Source of the DNA: Bacteroidales bacterium UBA5349 | GTDB taxonomy: Bacteria; Bacteroidota; Bacteroidia; Bacteroidales; Tenuifilaceae | Length of the DNA: 64,000 nucleotides | Assembly: GCA_002410065.1 (NCBI GenBank) | Contig: DHQB01000004.1 | Span: 62,001-126,000 of the forward strand | Direction of reading: 5' to 3' | Notes under the pieces: generated by a model | Told to the model about the DNA's origin: nothing | Seen by the model: the letters and a program-made list of their open reading frames with translations, nothing else | Databases searched by the model: none | In this document: in pieces, positions 8,964-17,961 of the stretch | Position numbering within the stretch: the first letter of the stretch is position 1 | Layout: each line of letters opens with the position of its first letter | Program-made: the position numbers and the translations under genes

Positions 8964-9438
8964 CGGAATGCATTATCTAAATTAAAATATTAAGAATGAA
9001 ACAATCTCATTTAAATACTTAATACAAAAAGCCAGTTGGTAACACACGGTATATTTTACGCCCCACTTTTTGGCTGATTAGGTTGCTTTTAGTTTCAATT
9101 AGTCGTTTTATTGTGGGATAAATCCGTTGCTTCGAGCGTTGGGGAGCAAACATACCGTTATCCGTTAGGATTAAATTTGTAAATCTTGATTAAATATTCC
9201 TGATTTTATCACTCCTGCTCATTGAGAATAACAATTTGCAATAGTTTGTTTCGTGTATTATGTATCCCATTCAATTTCCGAATCAGTTTGTTAATCAATT
9301 GCTCAAAGAATATAGAGGGTTATTAATTGCAAACTTTTGTTTTTAGCTAACAAGTTAAACTTTGAACGGTTTTTTTAGTCTGAACCATTGTGCTACTATT
9401 GATAAATTTATAATTCATCTTTTACCTGAAGTAAAGCA
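8964..9438. other. non-coding stretch with an imperfect inverted repeat
   Basis: About 475 bases without a gene. The notable content is the inverted-repeat element at 9040-9167. To the right, up to the ATG at 9439, lies the presumed promoter region of the PepSY/TonB receptor genes, where I could not assign a spaced -33/-7 pair. Confidence 0.5.
9040..9167. repeat. imperfect inverted-repeat element (possible non-autonomous mobile element)
   Basis: The left arm, about 27 bases at 9040-9066, contains ACACGGTATATTTTACGCCCC. The right arm at 9139-9167 contains GGGGAGCAAACATACCGTTA. Reversed and complemented, the arms align over GGGG-C-AAA-ATACCGT with a few gaps and end in GTTA. The roughly 70-base interior shows no open frame. 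Such structures fit a small non-autonomous element or a folded recombination site. No target duplication could be recognised by eye. Confidence 0.4.
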
Positions 9439-10023
9439 ATGGCAATAAGAACCAAGAAATCTAGACAAGCAAAAACACTACGGATATTTAGAAAGGTTCA
9501 CCGGATTACCGCCTCATTTCTTTTTCTGTTTTTCTTTTTTATGGCTTCTACTGGTATTCTACTTGGGCTAAAGAAACACAGTGGTGGAGTTCTGCAATCA
9601 AAATCATATTCAGGCGTATCATCAGAAATGAAATCATGGATAAGTATTGACAGTTTATATGCAAATGCCTCAAAGATATTTCGTGATTCAATTTCTGAAA
9701 CATTACCCCTAGATGTTGACAGGATTGAGATTCATAAGGGAAAGGGCATGATAAAATTTATTTTTCAAAGAGGTTTTTGGGGAGTGCAACTCGATGCTAC
9801 AACTGGTAAGTTGCTCCATATTGAAAGACGACGGGCCGATTTTGTTGAAAAAGTACACGATGGTTCAATCCTTGATTACTCCTTTGGAACATCCAATGGT
9901 CAAATAAAACTAGTCTATACCATGGTAATGGGCATTTCTCTTTTACTATTCACCATTACCGGGTTTTGGTTATGGTATGGCCCAAAAAGAATGAGAAAAA
10001 GCAGTTCAGTAAAAAAACAATAA
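9439..10023 (+). CDS. PepSY-associated transmembrane protein
   Basis: 194-residue membrane protein with a cytoplasmic basic start, a TM helix at about residues 25-46 preceded by KVHRITA, a periplasmic PepSY-like domain of about 100 residues, and a second TM near residues 158-180 (GISLLLFTITGFWLWYG). These are hallmarks of small PepSY_TM proteins found next to TonB-dependent iron, siderophore or haem receptors. Some family members act as inner-membrane reductases. The receptor starts 23 bases downstream, so the two genes form one transcript. The substrate is inferred only from this context. Confidence 0.8.
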   Translation: MAIRTKKSRQAKTLRIFRKVHRITASFLFLFFFFMASTGILLGLKKHSGGVLQSKSYSGVSSEMKSWISIDSLYANASKIFRDSISETLPLDVDRIEIHKGKGMIKFIFQRGFWGVQLDATTGKLLHIERRRADFVEKVHDGSILDYSFGTSNGQIKLVYTMVMGISLLLFTITGFWLWYGPKRMRKSSSVKKQ

Positions 10024-10046
10024 CCTAAAACCAGATAATTCTGTTT

Positions 10047-12449
10047 ATGAGAGCATTTTTAATTATAGGTATACTTTTGTGCTTTAATCAATTGCACTCT
10101 CAGAATATAACTATTAGGGATAAGGACACCTCGGAGCCCTTGGAACTCGCCACTGTAAGCAGTCAGAATTTTGAGCATTCAGTTGTTACCAATTCAATGG
10201 GTCAAGCAAGTGTTTTGGTATTTAAAGAGTCAGATACCCTCGAAATTAGGATGGTTGGCTACACCACAATTAGGATTCCATATGCTGATTTGATACAGCA
10301 AAACTTCACAGTTTATTTATCTCCCTCAATCTTTTCAATTGATCAAGTGGTTATTTCGGCCACTAAGTGGAAACAGCCATCGCTTGAGGTACCCTTTAAA
10401 GTTAGGTCAATCTCCTCAAGCCAAATATCGATTAGTAATCCTCAAACAGCGGCCGATTTACTTGGCATAACTGGCGATGTTTTTATTCAGAAGAGTCAGC
10501 AGGGAGGTGGCAGTCCTATGATTAGAGGCTTTGCAACCAACCGATTGGTTATTGTGGTTGATGGGGTAAGAATGAACAATGCCATCTTCCGTGGAGGGAA
10601 TTTGCAGAACGTTATCTCACTCGATCCCTTTGGTGTAGAAAAAACAGAGGTGCTATTTGGCCCAGGTTCAGTTATTTATGGCAGTGATGCCATTGGTGGT
10701 GTAATGAATTTTTATACTTTAACTCCAAAATTCTCACACGATAGCCAAGCGCTGTTTTCGGGGAATTTTGTAACTCGTTATTCAACCGCTAATCAAGAGA
10801 AAACAGGTCATCTGCATTTAAATTATGGACGTAAGAAGTGGGCCATGCTTACGAGCCTTTCGTACAATAACTACGATGATTTAAGAATGGGTTCCCAGGG
10901 CCCCGATGAGTATCTGCGAAACGAATATGTTGAGCACCAAGGGGGAGTTGATGTTGTAGTGCCAAATCCAAATCCAAAAACCCAACTCTTTTCAGGATAT
11001 TCGCAGTTTAACCTGATGCAGAAGATAGCGTTTAAACCGAATGACCAATGGAATGTGCAGTATGGTTTTCACTACTCTGAAACATCAAACTACGATAGAT
11101 ACGATAGATTGATTGCATACAAAAGCGGATTACCAAGAAGCGCCGAGTGGTATTATGGTCCTCAAATTTGGATGATGAATAGTATCAATATTGCTAACCA
11201 ACAAAAAACCTTTGCATATGATCAGCTAACGATTAATGCCTCTCATCAATTGTTTAAGGAGAGTAGGCATGATAGGAGTTTTAACAAAAAAATATTGAAA
11301 CGTAGATATGAAAAGGTTAATGCTATTGCAATGAACATTGATTTGAGTAAGGTTTTTACTGTCAATCAAAGGTTGCTTTATGGCGTTGAGGCCATCTATA
11401 ATCTTGTTGCTTCGGATGGTATTGACAAGAACATTGAAACAGGAGTAGAATCGGCTGGGCCATCACGTTATCCGCAGGCCAACTGGAGTTCTTATGCACT
11501 CTATTTTACCTATCAAAGTAAAGTCTCCGAAATAGTGAACCTTCAGGCTGGTGCCCGTTATAATCGGTTTTTGTTAAATGCTGAGTTCGACAATACGTTT
11601 TACCCCTTTCCATTTACCTCTGCTAAGCTAAACAAAGATGCACTTACGGGTTCCCTAGGCATTACCATAAACGTTACAGATCAATGGCGAATAAATTCAA
11701 ACCTGTCCACAGGTTTTCGCGCACCAAATGTTGATGATATAGGTAAAATTTTCGATTCGTCTCCGGGGATGATTATTATTCCAAACCCTAAACTTAATGC
11801 CGAATATGCGCTTAATGCCGAAATTTGTATAACCAGGCTTTTTGGCGATTTTCTGGAGATAGACCTTTCGGGATACTATACTCACCTCGACAATGCTATG
11901 GTTAGACGCAATGCTACATTTAATGGCCTGGATAGCATTGTTTACGATGGGGAGTTGAGTCGGGTTCAATCAATTCAGAATGCTGCTGAAGCAAGGGTTT
12001 GGGGATTGCAAGCCGATTTTGAGCTTAAATTTTTACAAAGATTTGAGTTCTCATCAAGAGTTAACTATCAAAAAGGAGAGGAGGAACTCGACGATGGTTC
12101 AGTTAGCTCATTACGCCACGCTTCTCCATTGTTTGGAGTTACTAGTTTATCCTACTCAGCTAAAAAAACTCTATTCTTATTCTTTGTAAATTATAACGGT
12201 CAAATTACCTATAAAAATTTAGCAGAAGATGAGAGAAGTAAACCCCATATTTATGCAATGGATAGGAATGGAAATCCTTACTCACCATCATGGTATACCT
12301 TAAACGTAAGAGCACAATATAAAATTAGCAATGGTTTTTCTGTTTCTGCTAATGTTGAGAATATAACCGATCAGCGATACAGAACCTATAGCTCTGGTAT
12401 GGTTGCTCCAGGTATTAATCTGATTATTGCAGCAAAACTTAGTTTCTAA
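10047..12449 (+). CDS. TonB-dependent outer-membrane receptor
   Basis: 800-residue receptor. A signal peptide (about residues 1-18, ending LHSQ) precedes a carboxypeptidase-regulatory-like domain (about 20-95). Then come the plug with IRGFATNRLVIVVDG and GSVIYGSDAIGGVMN, and a long barrel ending in Phe (AAKLSF). The plug sequence resembles haem/haemoglobin-type receptors (HmuR-like) more than SusC, and no SusD partner is present. A PepSY protein directly upstream supports iron-complex or haem uptake, but the substrate is not proven. Confidence 0.87.
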   Translation: MRAFLIIGILLCFNQLHSQNITIRDKDTSEPLELATVSSQNFEHSVVTNSMGQASVLVFKESDTLEIRMVGYTTIRIPYADLIQQNFTVYLSPSIFSIDQVVISATKWKQPSLEVPFKVRSISSSQISISNPQTAADLLGITGDVFIQKSQQGGGSPMIRGFATNRLVIVVDGVRMNNAIFRGGNLQNVISLDPFGVEKTEVLFGPGSVIYGSDAIGGVMNFYTLTPKFSHDSQALFSGNFVTRYSTANQEKTGHLHLNYGRKKWAMLTSLSYNNYDDLRMGSQGPDEYLRNEYVEHQGGVDVVVPNPNPKTQLFSGYSQFNLMQKIAFKPNDQWNVQYGFHYSETSNYDRYDRLIAYKSGLPRSAEWYYGPQIWMMNSINIANQQKTFAYDQLTINASHQLFKESRHDRSFNKKILKRRYEKVNAIAMNIDLSKVFTVNQRLLYGVEAIYNLVASDGIDKNIETGVESAGPSRYPQANWSSYALYFTYQSKVSEIVNLQAGARYNRFLLNAEFDNTFYPFPFTSAKLNKDALTGSLGITINVTDQWRINSNLSTGFRAPNVDDIGKIFDSSPGMIIIPNPKLNAEYALNAEICITRLFGDFLEIDLSGYYTHLDNAMVRRNATFNGLDSIVYDGELSRVQSIQNAAEARVWGLQADFELKFLQRFEFSSRVNYQKGEEELDDGSVSSLRHASPLFGVTSLSYSAKKTLFLFFVNYNGQITYKNLAEDERSKPHIYAMDRNGNPYSPSWYTLNVRAQYKISNGFSVSANVENITDQRYRTYSSGMVAPGINLIIAAKLSF

Positions 12450-12501
12450 TAACACAGTTAATCATAAATATCATTTAATTAACCCTAAAACTCGATATGG
12501 T

Positions 12502-15500
12502 ATGTTAAACAAGATTAATTTAAGGTTTGGGATTTTATTTCTACTAGTTTTTTTCTTTTTCTCTAACAATACTTCATTTGCACAAAAAAAAGAAAAGGAA
12601 AAAGCTAAAGTTGAGATTAAAGATTCCCTAGTTAAGAGTGGACTAGTTTCAGGATTAAAGTGGAGAGGCATTGGGCCTGCATTCACTTCCGGGCGTATTG
12701 CCGATTTTGCAGTTAACCCCAATAATCACTCAGAATTCTATGTAGCGGTAGCCAGTGGCCACATATGGAAAACTATCAATAAGGGAATAACATTTGAACC
12801 AGTTTTCGATAATTATGGCGCCTACTCAATTGGCTGTTTAGCAATGGATCCCAACAATAGCAATGTTGTTTGGGCTGGCACAGGCGAAAATAATCACCAA
12901 CGTGCATTAGGTTATGGCAATGGAGTTTACAAAACTGTAAATGGTGGTAAATCATGGGAAAATATGGGTCTTAAGGAAAGTCGTCAGATTGGCATGATCC
13001 TTATCGATCCTCGAAACTCAAATGTGGTTTATGTTGCTGCTGAAGGTTCGGCATGGGGGCCAGGCGGCGAAAGGGGCTTATACAAAACTACCGATGGTGG
13101 TAAGAATTGGGAGAAGGTGCTGAATATTAGCGAGAATACGGGTGTTAATAATGTAATTTGTGACCCTCGCAATCCCGATGTACTTTATGCTTCATCGGAG
13201 CAAAGACGTAGGCATGTTTTTACTAAAATTGGCGGAGGACCTGAGTCGGCCCTCTACAAATCGGAGGATGCAGGCAAAACCTGGAGAAAACTCACCGATG
13301 GCCTGCCCAGCGAGCATATGGGGGGCATGGGAATAGCCATATCGCCACAAAATCCAGATGTTTTGTACGCAATTATTGAAGCTGCAAACGATGCGGGTGG
13401 GTTTTTCCGCTCAACCAATAGGGGTGAATCGTGGAGTAAGATGAGCGATCATGCCTCTAGTGGTCAGTATTATAATGAGATATACTGCGACCCTGTGCAG
13501 TTTGATAAGGTTTACTCAGTTGAAACGTATAGCTACTTTACCAACGACGGAGGCAAAACTTGGAACCGAATAAGCCAAAAAGATCGACATGTTGACGACC
13601 ACGCTCTTTGGGTTAATCCAAAAGATAACCAGCATGTTATGATTGGTGGTGATGGTGGAATATATATTACCTACAATATTGATCAGGGCGACTGGAATTT
13701 TGTATCAAATTTACCTGTAACCCAGTTTTATCGAGTAACGACAGATAATGCTGAGCCTTTCTACAATATTTATGGTGGAACTCAGGATAATAACACATTG
13801 GGCGGACCATCACAGAATCTTTCAAGCGGTGGTGTTAGTAGCGGCGAATGGATTGTAACTGTTGGTGGTGATGGATTCTGGGTTAGAGTTGATCCAACAA
13901 ACCCAGATATTGTTTACTCTGAGTCGCAGTACGGTAATTTAGTTAGGTACGATAAGAAAAGTGGAGAAAGAATCGATATAAAGCCTCAACCCCGCGAAGG
14001 TGAAAAAACCTACAAATGGAACTGGGACTCACCACTTATTATTAGCCCTCATTCCCCAGCTCGACTGTATTTTGCGGCAAACAAACTTTTTAGAAGCGAT
14101 GATAGGGGGGATACATGGCAGGTAATCTCCGATGATCTTACCACTCAATTAGATAGAAACACTTGGCCAGTTATGGGCAAATACTGGAGTGTTGACGCAG
14201 TGGTTAAGGATGTTTCAACATCACCTTTTGGAACAATTGTATCCCTTGATGAGTCGCCAATAAAAGAGGATCTTGTTTACGTTGGAACCGATGATGGGCT
14301 AATTCAGGTTACTGAAGATGCTGGAAAATCATGGAGAAAAATCTCATCATTCCCTGGTGTACCGCAGTATAGCTATGTTAGCGATGTGTTTGCTTCTCGA
14401 TTTGATGAGAACTTAGTGTTTGCTTCGTTCAGAAATCTAAAGAATGATGATTTTAAACCCTATATATTGAAGAGTAACGACAAGGGTAAAACATGGAAAT
14501 CCATATCGAGTAATCTTCCCGAAAATGGATCAGTTCATACCATTGAGCAAGATTTTATTAATCAAAATCTACTGTTTGTGGGGACTGAGTTTGGTGCTTT
14601 CTTCTCAATTAATGGTGGAGAGAGTTGGGTTGAACTTAAATCTGGATTACCATCCGTTGCAGTTTACGATATGGCTATTCAGCAAAGAGAGAGCGACTTA
14701 GCACTTGCAACCTTTGGCCGTGGTTTCTATATTCTTGATAACTATGCTCCCCTGAGAGAACTAACTGGCGACTTCCCAAATAAGGAAAGCCATTTATTTA
14801 ACATTAAGGATGCTCTTTTATACATTCAGGAAGGTAAAGTTTACGGACAGGGTTCTACCTATTTTACTGCTCCAAATCCTGATTTTGGTGCTACGTTTAC
14901 TTTTTATCTAAAGGAGGTGCCAAAACTTAAGAAGGATATTCGACGAGAGATGGAAAAGAAATTGTTTGAACAGAGCAAACCCATTCCACAACCATCCCTC
15001 AAGGAGCTGGAGGAGGAGAGGACTGAAGTTCCAGCATATCTTTTAGTTACCATTCGCGATGCCGTAGAATCGATTATAAGAACGATGATCCAAAAGCCAT
15101 CAAAGGGAATTCAACGTTTCAATTGGGATCTTCGATACGATAATGCTAGGATCCAGAACCCAGATAAGTTTGATCCATTTGCTAAGAAGAATGGGGGAGT
15201 TTATGTATTACCTGGAACCTATTCGGTTGAGATATCAATGGTTAAAGGTGGCGAAGTAAAACAACTAGCTAAACCAACCAAGTTTATTGTTAAGGCATTA
15301 AACAATACCACACTCCCTGCTCAAAATAGAGAGGAGATGGTCTCTTTCCAAAACGATGTATCACGCCTATCAAAGGCAATGGTTGGTGCAATGAGGCTTA
15401 CCAACGACCTTAAGAGTGAATTGGTATCCATTAAGCAAACTGCACTTACGTTACCCTTATCGCATGAGGAATTGCTTCCGTTAATTGTTGGTATTGAAAA

Positions 15501-15801
15501 TGAACTTAATGACATTGATTTAATATTTAATGGCTACCCGGCTAAAGCAAGTTCAGAGGAGCTACCTCCGGCTGCAATGCCGCTTTCCGATAGATTAAGT
15601 TCAATAGTTTATGCTCAAATCAATAGTACTTCAAATATCACTTCAACCTCAAGAGAGCAATTTGAAATTTTGAAGAGAGAGTTTCCTCCTGTTCTTGAGC
15701 GTTTAAAATCCATTGCTCAGGTGAAAATTGAAAAAATAAGAAAACTAATGGATGAAAAGGATGCACCTTATACCCAAGGTCGTATTCCCATTTGGAATTA
15801 G
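12502..15801 (+). CDS. secreted BNR/sortilin-like beta-propeller protein
   Basis: About 1099 residues. A signal peptide (ends SFAQ near residue 27) is followed by repeated BNR/Asp-box motifs (YKTVNGGKSWE, YKTTDGGKNWE, YKSEDAGKTWR, FRSTNRGESWS, KSNDKGKTWK). These form one or two 10-bladed propellers of the VPS10/sortilin and YVTN type up to about residue 760. The last about 300 residues are charged and partly helical and hold a short Ig-like segment (GTYSVEISM). The ATG at 12502, after the receptor's stop, is chosen because it gives a clean signal peptide. Homologues are common in Bacteroidota and often called glycosyl hydrolases, but no catalytic residues support that. A terminator follows. 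Confidence 0.8.
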   Translation: MLNKINLRFGILFLLVFFFFSNNTSFAQKKEKEKAKVEIKDSLVKSGLVSGLKWRGIGPAFTSGRIADFAVNPNNHSEFYVAVASGHIWKTINKGITFEPVFDNYGAYSIGCLAMDPNNSNVVWAGTGENNHQRALGYGNGVYKTVNGGKSWENMGLKESRQIGMILIDPRNSNVVYVAAEGSAWGPGGERGLYKTTDGGKNWEKVLNISENTGVNNVICDPRNPDVLYASSEQRRRHVFTKIGGGPESALYKSEDAGKTWRKLTDGLPSEHMGGMGIAISPQNPDVLYAIIEAANDAGGFFRSTNRGESWSKMSDHASSGQYYNEIYCDPVQFDKVYSVETYSYFTNDGGKTWNRISQKDRHVDDHALWVNPKDNQHVMIGGDGGIYITYNIDQGDWNFVSNLPVTQFYRVTTDNAEPFYNIYGGTQDNNTLGGPSQNLSSGGVSSGEWIVTVGGDGFWVRVDPTNPDIVYSESQYGNLVRYDKKSGERIDIKPQPREGEKTYKWNWDSPLIISPHSPARLYFAANKLFRSDDRGDTWQVISDDLTTQLDRNTWPVMGKYWSVDAVVKDVSTSPFGTIVSLDESPIKEDLVYVGTDDGLIQVTEDAGKSWRKISSFPGVPQYSYVSDVFASRFDENLVFASFRNLKNDDFKPYILKSNDKGKTWKSISSNLPENGSVHTIEQDFINQNLLFVGTEFGAFFSINGGESWVELKSGLPSVAVYDMAIQQRESDLALATFGRGFYILDNYAPLRELTGDFPNKESHLFNIKDALLYIQEGKVYGQGSTYFTAPNPDFGATFTFYLKEVPKLKKDIRREMEKKLFEQSKPIPQPSLKELEEERTEVPAYLLVTIRDAVESIIRTMIQKPSKGIQRFNWDLRYDNARIQNPDKFDPFAKKNGGVYVLPGTYSVEISMVKGGEVKQLAKPTKFIVKALNNTTLPAQNREEMVSFQNDVSRLSKAMVGAMRLTNDLKSELVSIKQTALTLPLSHEELLPLIVGIENELNDIDLIFNGYPAKASSEELPPAAMPLSDRLSSIVYAQINSTSNITSTSREQFEILKREFPPVLERLKSIAQVKIEKIRKLMDEKDAPYTQGRIPIWN

Positions 15802-15816
15802 TATTTATTGAGAATC

Positions 15817-15856
15817 AAACAATCCCCCTAGCAAATCCTTGTTAGGGGGATTGTTT
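15817..15856. terminator. bidirectional rho-independent terminator
   Basis: A perfect 14-base stem, AAACAATCCCCCTA (15817-15830) and its complement (15843-15856), with a 12-base loop. T-rich sequence follows on the plus side. It sits between the convergent BNR gene and the 138-residue gene and overlaps nothing essential. Confidence 0.9.
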
Positions 15857-16273
15857 TTATTTACTCAATTCCTTATTAATCTGATAGATTTTACTTTCCC
15901 TTGCATGGATGTAGGTTTTATCCATCTGCTTGCAGTAGTTAAATAGCTGTATAGATTTATGGAGGTAGAATTGTTTTTGAATATCCTTATACTTAAACCC
16001 CATTTGCATTAGAACGTCAGCAAGTAGCTCAAGATTCTCAATGTTAATACCCCTAAAACTAGATAAATAGTTTTTTGACTCAGATTCGTTTTGCTCCATA
16101 AACTTATCGAGGTCGAAGTCCATTTCAATGGTCAGCATCTCCTTGGTCTCCTCAAACTGTTTCTCAATTTGGATGGCAGTTCCATCCATACTTCCCGTTA
16201 GCCTGTTAATAATAGCCCGAAGTATCATTCCGATCTTCTTAATCTCTCTAAGTATATAGTCTTTTTGTTCCAT
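15857..16273 (-). CDS. conserved small protein, DUF6483-like, function unknown
   Basis: 138-residue, mostly helical cytoplasmic protein beginning MEQKDYILREIKKIGMIL. It has a heptad-like acidic middle and a TPR-like tail. The start loosely resembles DUF6483-type proteins, but I cannot assign it firmly. There are no catalytic motifs and no signal peptide. A copy of its first 16 codons, ending after about 23 codons, lies at 17800-17871 in the same orientation, so the gene was once duplicated. Confidence 0.6.
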   Translation of the reverse strand: MEQKDYILREIKKIGMILRAIINRLTGSMDGTAIQIEKQFEETKEMLTIEMDFDLDKFMEQNESESKNYLSSFRGINIENLELLADVLMQMGFKYKDIQKQFYLHKSIQLFNYCKQMDKTYIHARESKIYQINKELSK

Positions 16274-16487
16274 TGGGAAATGTTATAAAATCAAAATTAG
16301 GATAATATTTACGAATAGTGAATAGAATGATTAAATGATTTTTTTATCTTCGGAAGAAATATTAGGTATAAGCTTTACCTTATAAATTTTATTGCGGGCA
16401 TAGAAACTATCCACGAGATCCAATAGGTATTCAGTTATAATGTTTTTCAGGAAGCAGCTAACTTTCAAACCATAGTAAAACTATCGA

Positions 16488-17519
16488 ATGAGATTAATTA
16501 CATTAGAAGATGTACGCGACCTTTATTTGAAAATATTGCAAAGAGGTGTCTTTTTTTCATTATCAAAATTTTCGTTCAATAAAGTTAAAAGAACTAAGAG
16601 CGCCTTTAATGCTGTAAATATCGATTCTTCAAATTGGTGGATAATACCAGAAGTTAAGCAGCGATGGAATGAGTTAATTACGGGATCCAAAAATGTAACC
16701 TACGAGGAATATATTTCAAATAATTATTTCAAGGATTACAAATCTCTTAAAATGGTGTCTATAGGTTCGGGCATTTGTAGCCATGAGTTAAAACTTGCTG
16801 AGTTGAATCCCCATTGGGAAATTATTTGCGTGGATTTTTCAAATAACTTACTGGACAAAGCAGAGCAAATTGCCAAAGAAAAACGATTAAAAAACATCCA
16901 ATTTCTTAGTAAGAATATACATGAATTTGAGCTCCCAGATAACTATTTTGACATTGTTTTTTTTCATGCTTCACTTCATCATTTTAAATTGTTGGATGAG
17001 TTTATTAAAAACAAGGTTGTTGATAAATTAAACTCTGATGGGCATTTGATAATAAATGAATATGTGGGCGTGAATAGGCTCCAATATAATAAGGAACAAA
17101 GGGATGCCATCAATAATTGTTTGTCGTTAATTCCTAAAACACACAGGCAATTGTACAAGTCGAAGATGGTTAAAAACAAATACTATGGCTCTGGACTTTT
17201 ACGAATGATAATAGCGGATCCTTCAGAGTGTATTGAGTCAGAGAATATAGTCCCTGTAATTAATAAGTATTTCGACAAGGTTTTTGAGAAATCATTTGGG
17301 GGAAATTTACTAATGCCTGTATTAAAAGATATATCACATCACTTTGTGGATAGTGATTTTGAAAAGGAGAACCAACTGATTTTGAGTAGGGTATTTGATT
17401 TTGAAGACAAGTACTTATTGAAACATAATTCTGATTTTATTTTTGGGATATATAAGAAAAAGCCAATCGCAGAAGAAAATATTTCCTCAAATAACGCTGC
17501 AAAGCCTAACGCTAATTAG
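16488..17519 (+). CDS. class I SAM-dependent methyltransferase
   Basis: 343-residue protein with a Rossmann methyltransferase core. Motif I is VSIGSGICSHE (about residues 89-99), motif II is ICVDFS, post-II is NIQFLSKNIHEF, and motif IV is FDIVFFHASLHHF. These are characteristic of Methyltransf_11/25 enzymes. The about 70 N-terminal and 120 C-terminal residues are not family-diagnostic, so the acceptor substrate is unknown. It lies between a gene and its own relic copy and has AT-rich codon use, suggesting it belongs to an accessory segment. Confidence 0.75.
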   Translation: MRLITLEDVRDLYLKILQRGVFFSLSKFSFNKVKRTKSAFNAVNIDSSNWWIIPEVKQRWNELITGSKNVTYEEYISNNYFKDYKSLKMVSIGSGICSHELKLAELNPHWEIICVDFSNNLLDKAEQIAKEKRLKNIQFLSKNIHEFELPDNYFDIVFFHASLHHFKLLDEFIKNKVVDKLNSDGHLIINEYVGVNRLQYNKEQRDAINNCLSLIPKTHRQLYKSKMVKNKYYGSGLLRMIIADPSECIESENIVPVINKYFDKVFEKSFGGNLLMPVLKDISHHFVDSDFEKENQLILSRVFDFEDKYLLKHNSDFIFGIYKKKPIAEENISSNNAAKPNAN

Positions 17520-17961
17520 GACTTTTGCTAAAGTGTTTTTCCATAGTTGGATATTATTGCCATTGATTCTAACTCTTCCTGACACATCGAGCCTGCTCTA
17601 TTTAGAGTATCATCTACCAACAACTTACGGTTTATTTACATCTGTGGGTTGATACTTTAGTAATTGCACAATAGGCCACTCGGCCCGAAGCCCTGCTTAG
17701 TCTCTGTCGTGGGGTGATCAGTGATTTCAGGCACATTATTCCCATTGGCCTTCTGTATTTCAAAACTTTAATTTATGGCTTTTTCAAACTTTCCATTAAT
17801 CAACTAATAATGGGCTGAAGTATCATTCCTATCTTCTCAATCTCTCTAAGTATATAGTCCTTTTGCTCCATAATTACAAGGTTAAATAGCAAATTTACCG
17901 TAATAATATAGATTAGTAAGTAGGGGATTGAAATGATTTAATATAATATTTTTCTTTCTAC
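17520..17961. other. non-coding stretch with gene relics
   Basis: About 440 bases without an intact gene. It contains a patch of higher GC at about 17670-17760. On the minus strand this patch reads as a stop-free run of about 34 codons (…ITDHPTTETKQGFG…), possibly a decayed coding fragment. It also contains the relic at 17800-17871. The remainder is AT-rich and featureless. Confidence 0.5.
17800..17871 (-). pseudogene. relic of the start of the 138-residue protein gene
   Basis: On the minus strand an ATG at 17871 opens MEQKDYILREIEKIGMIL, nearly identical to the start of the gene at 15857-16273, then reaches a stop after 23 codons. DNA identity is high over about 72 bases and stops abruptly. 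This is a partial duplicate in the same orientation, not an independent gene. Confidence 0.75.

Noticed and set aside
9139..9175. GTTAGGATT as an integron attC end
   Set aside because: The paired left side lacks the complementary RYYYAAC element and no integrase is present, so only a generic inverted repeat is reported.
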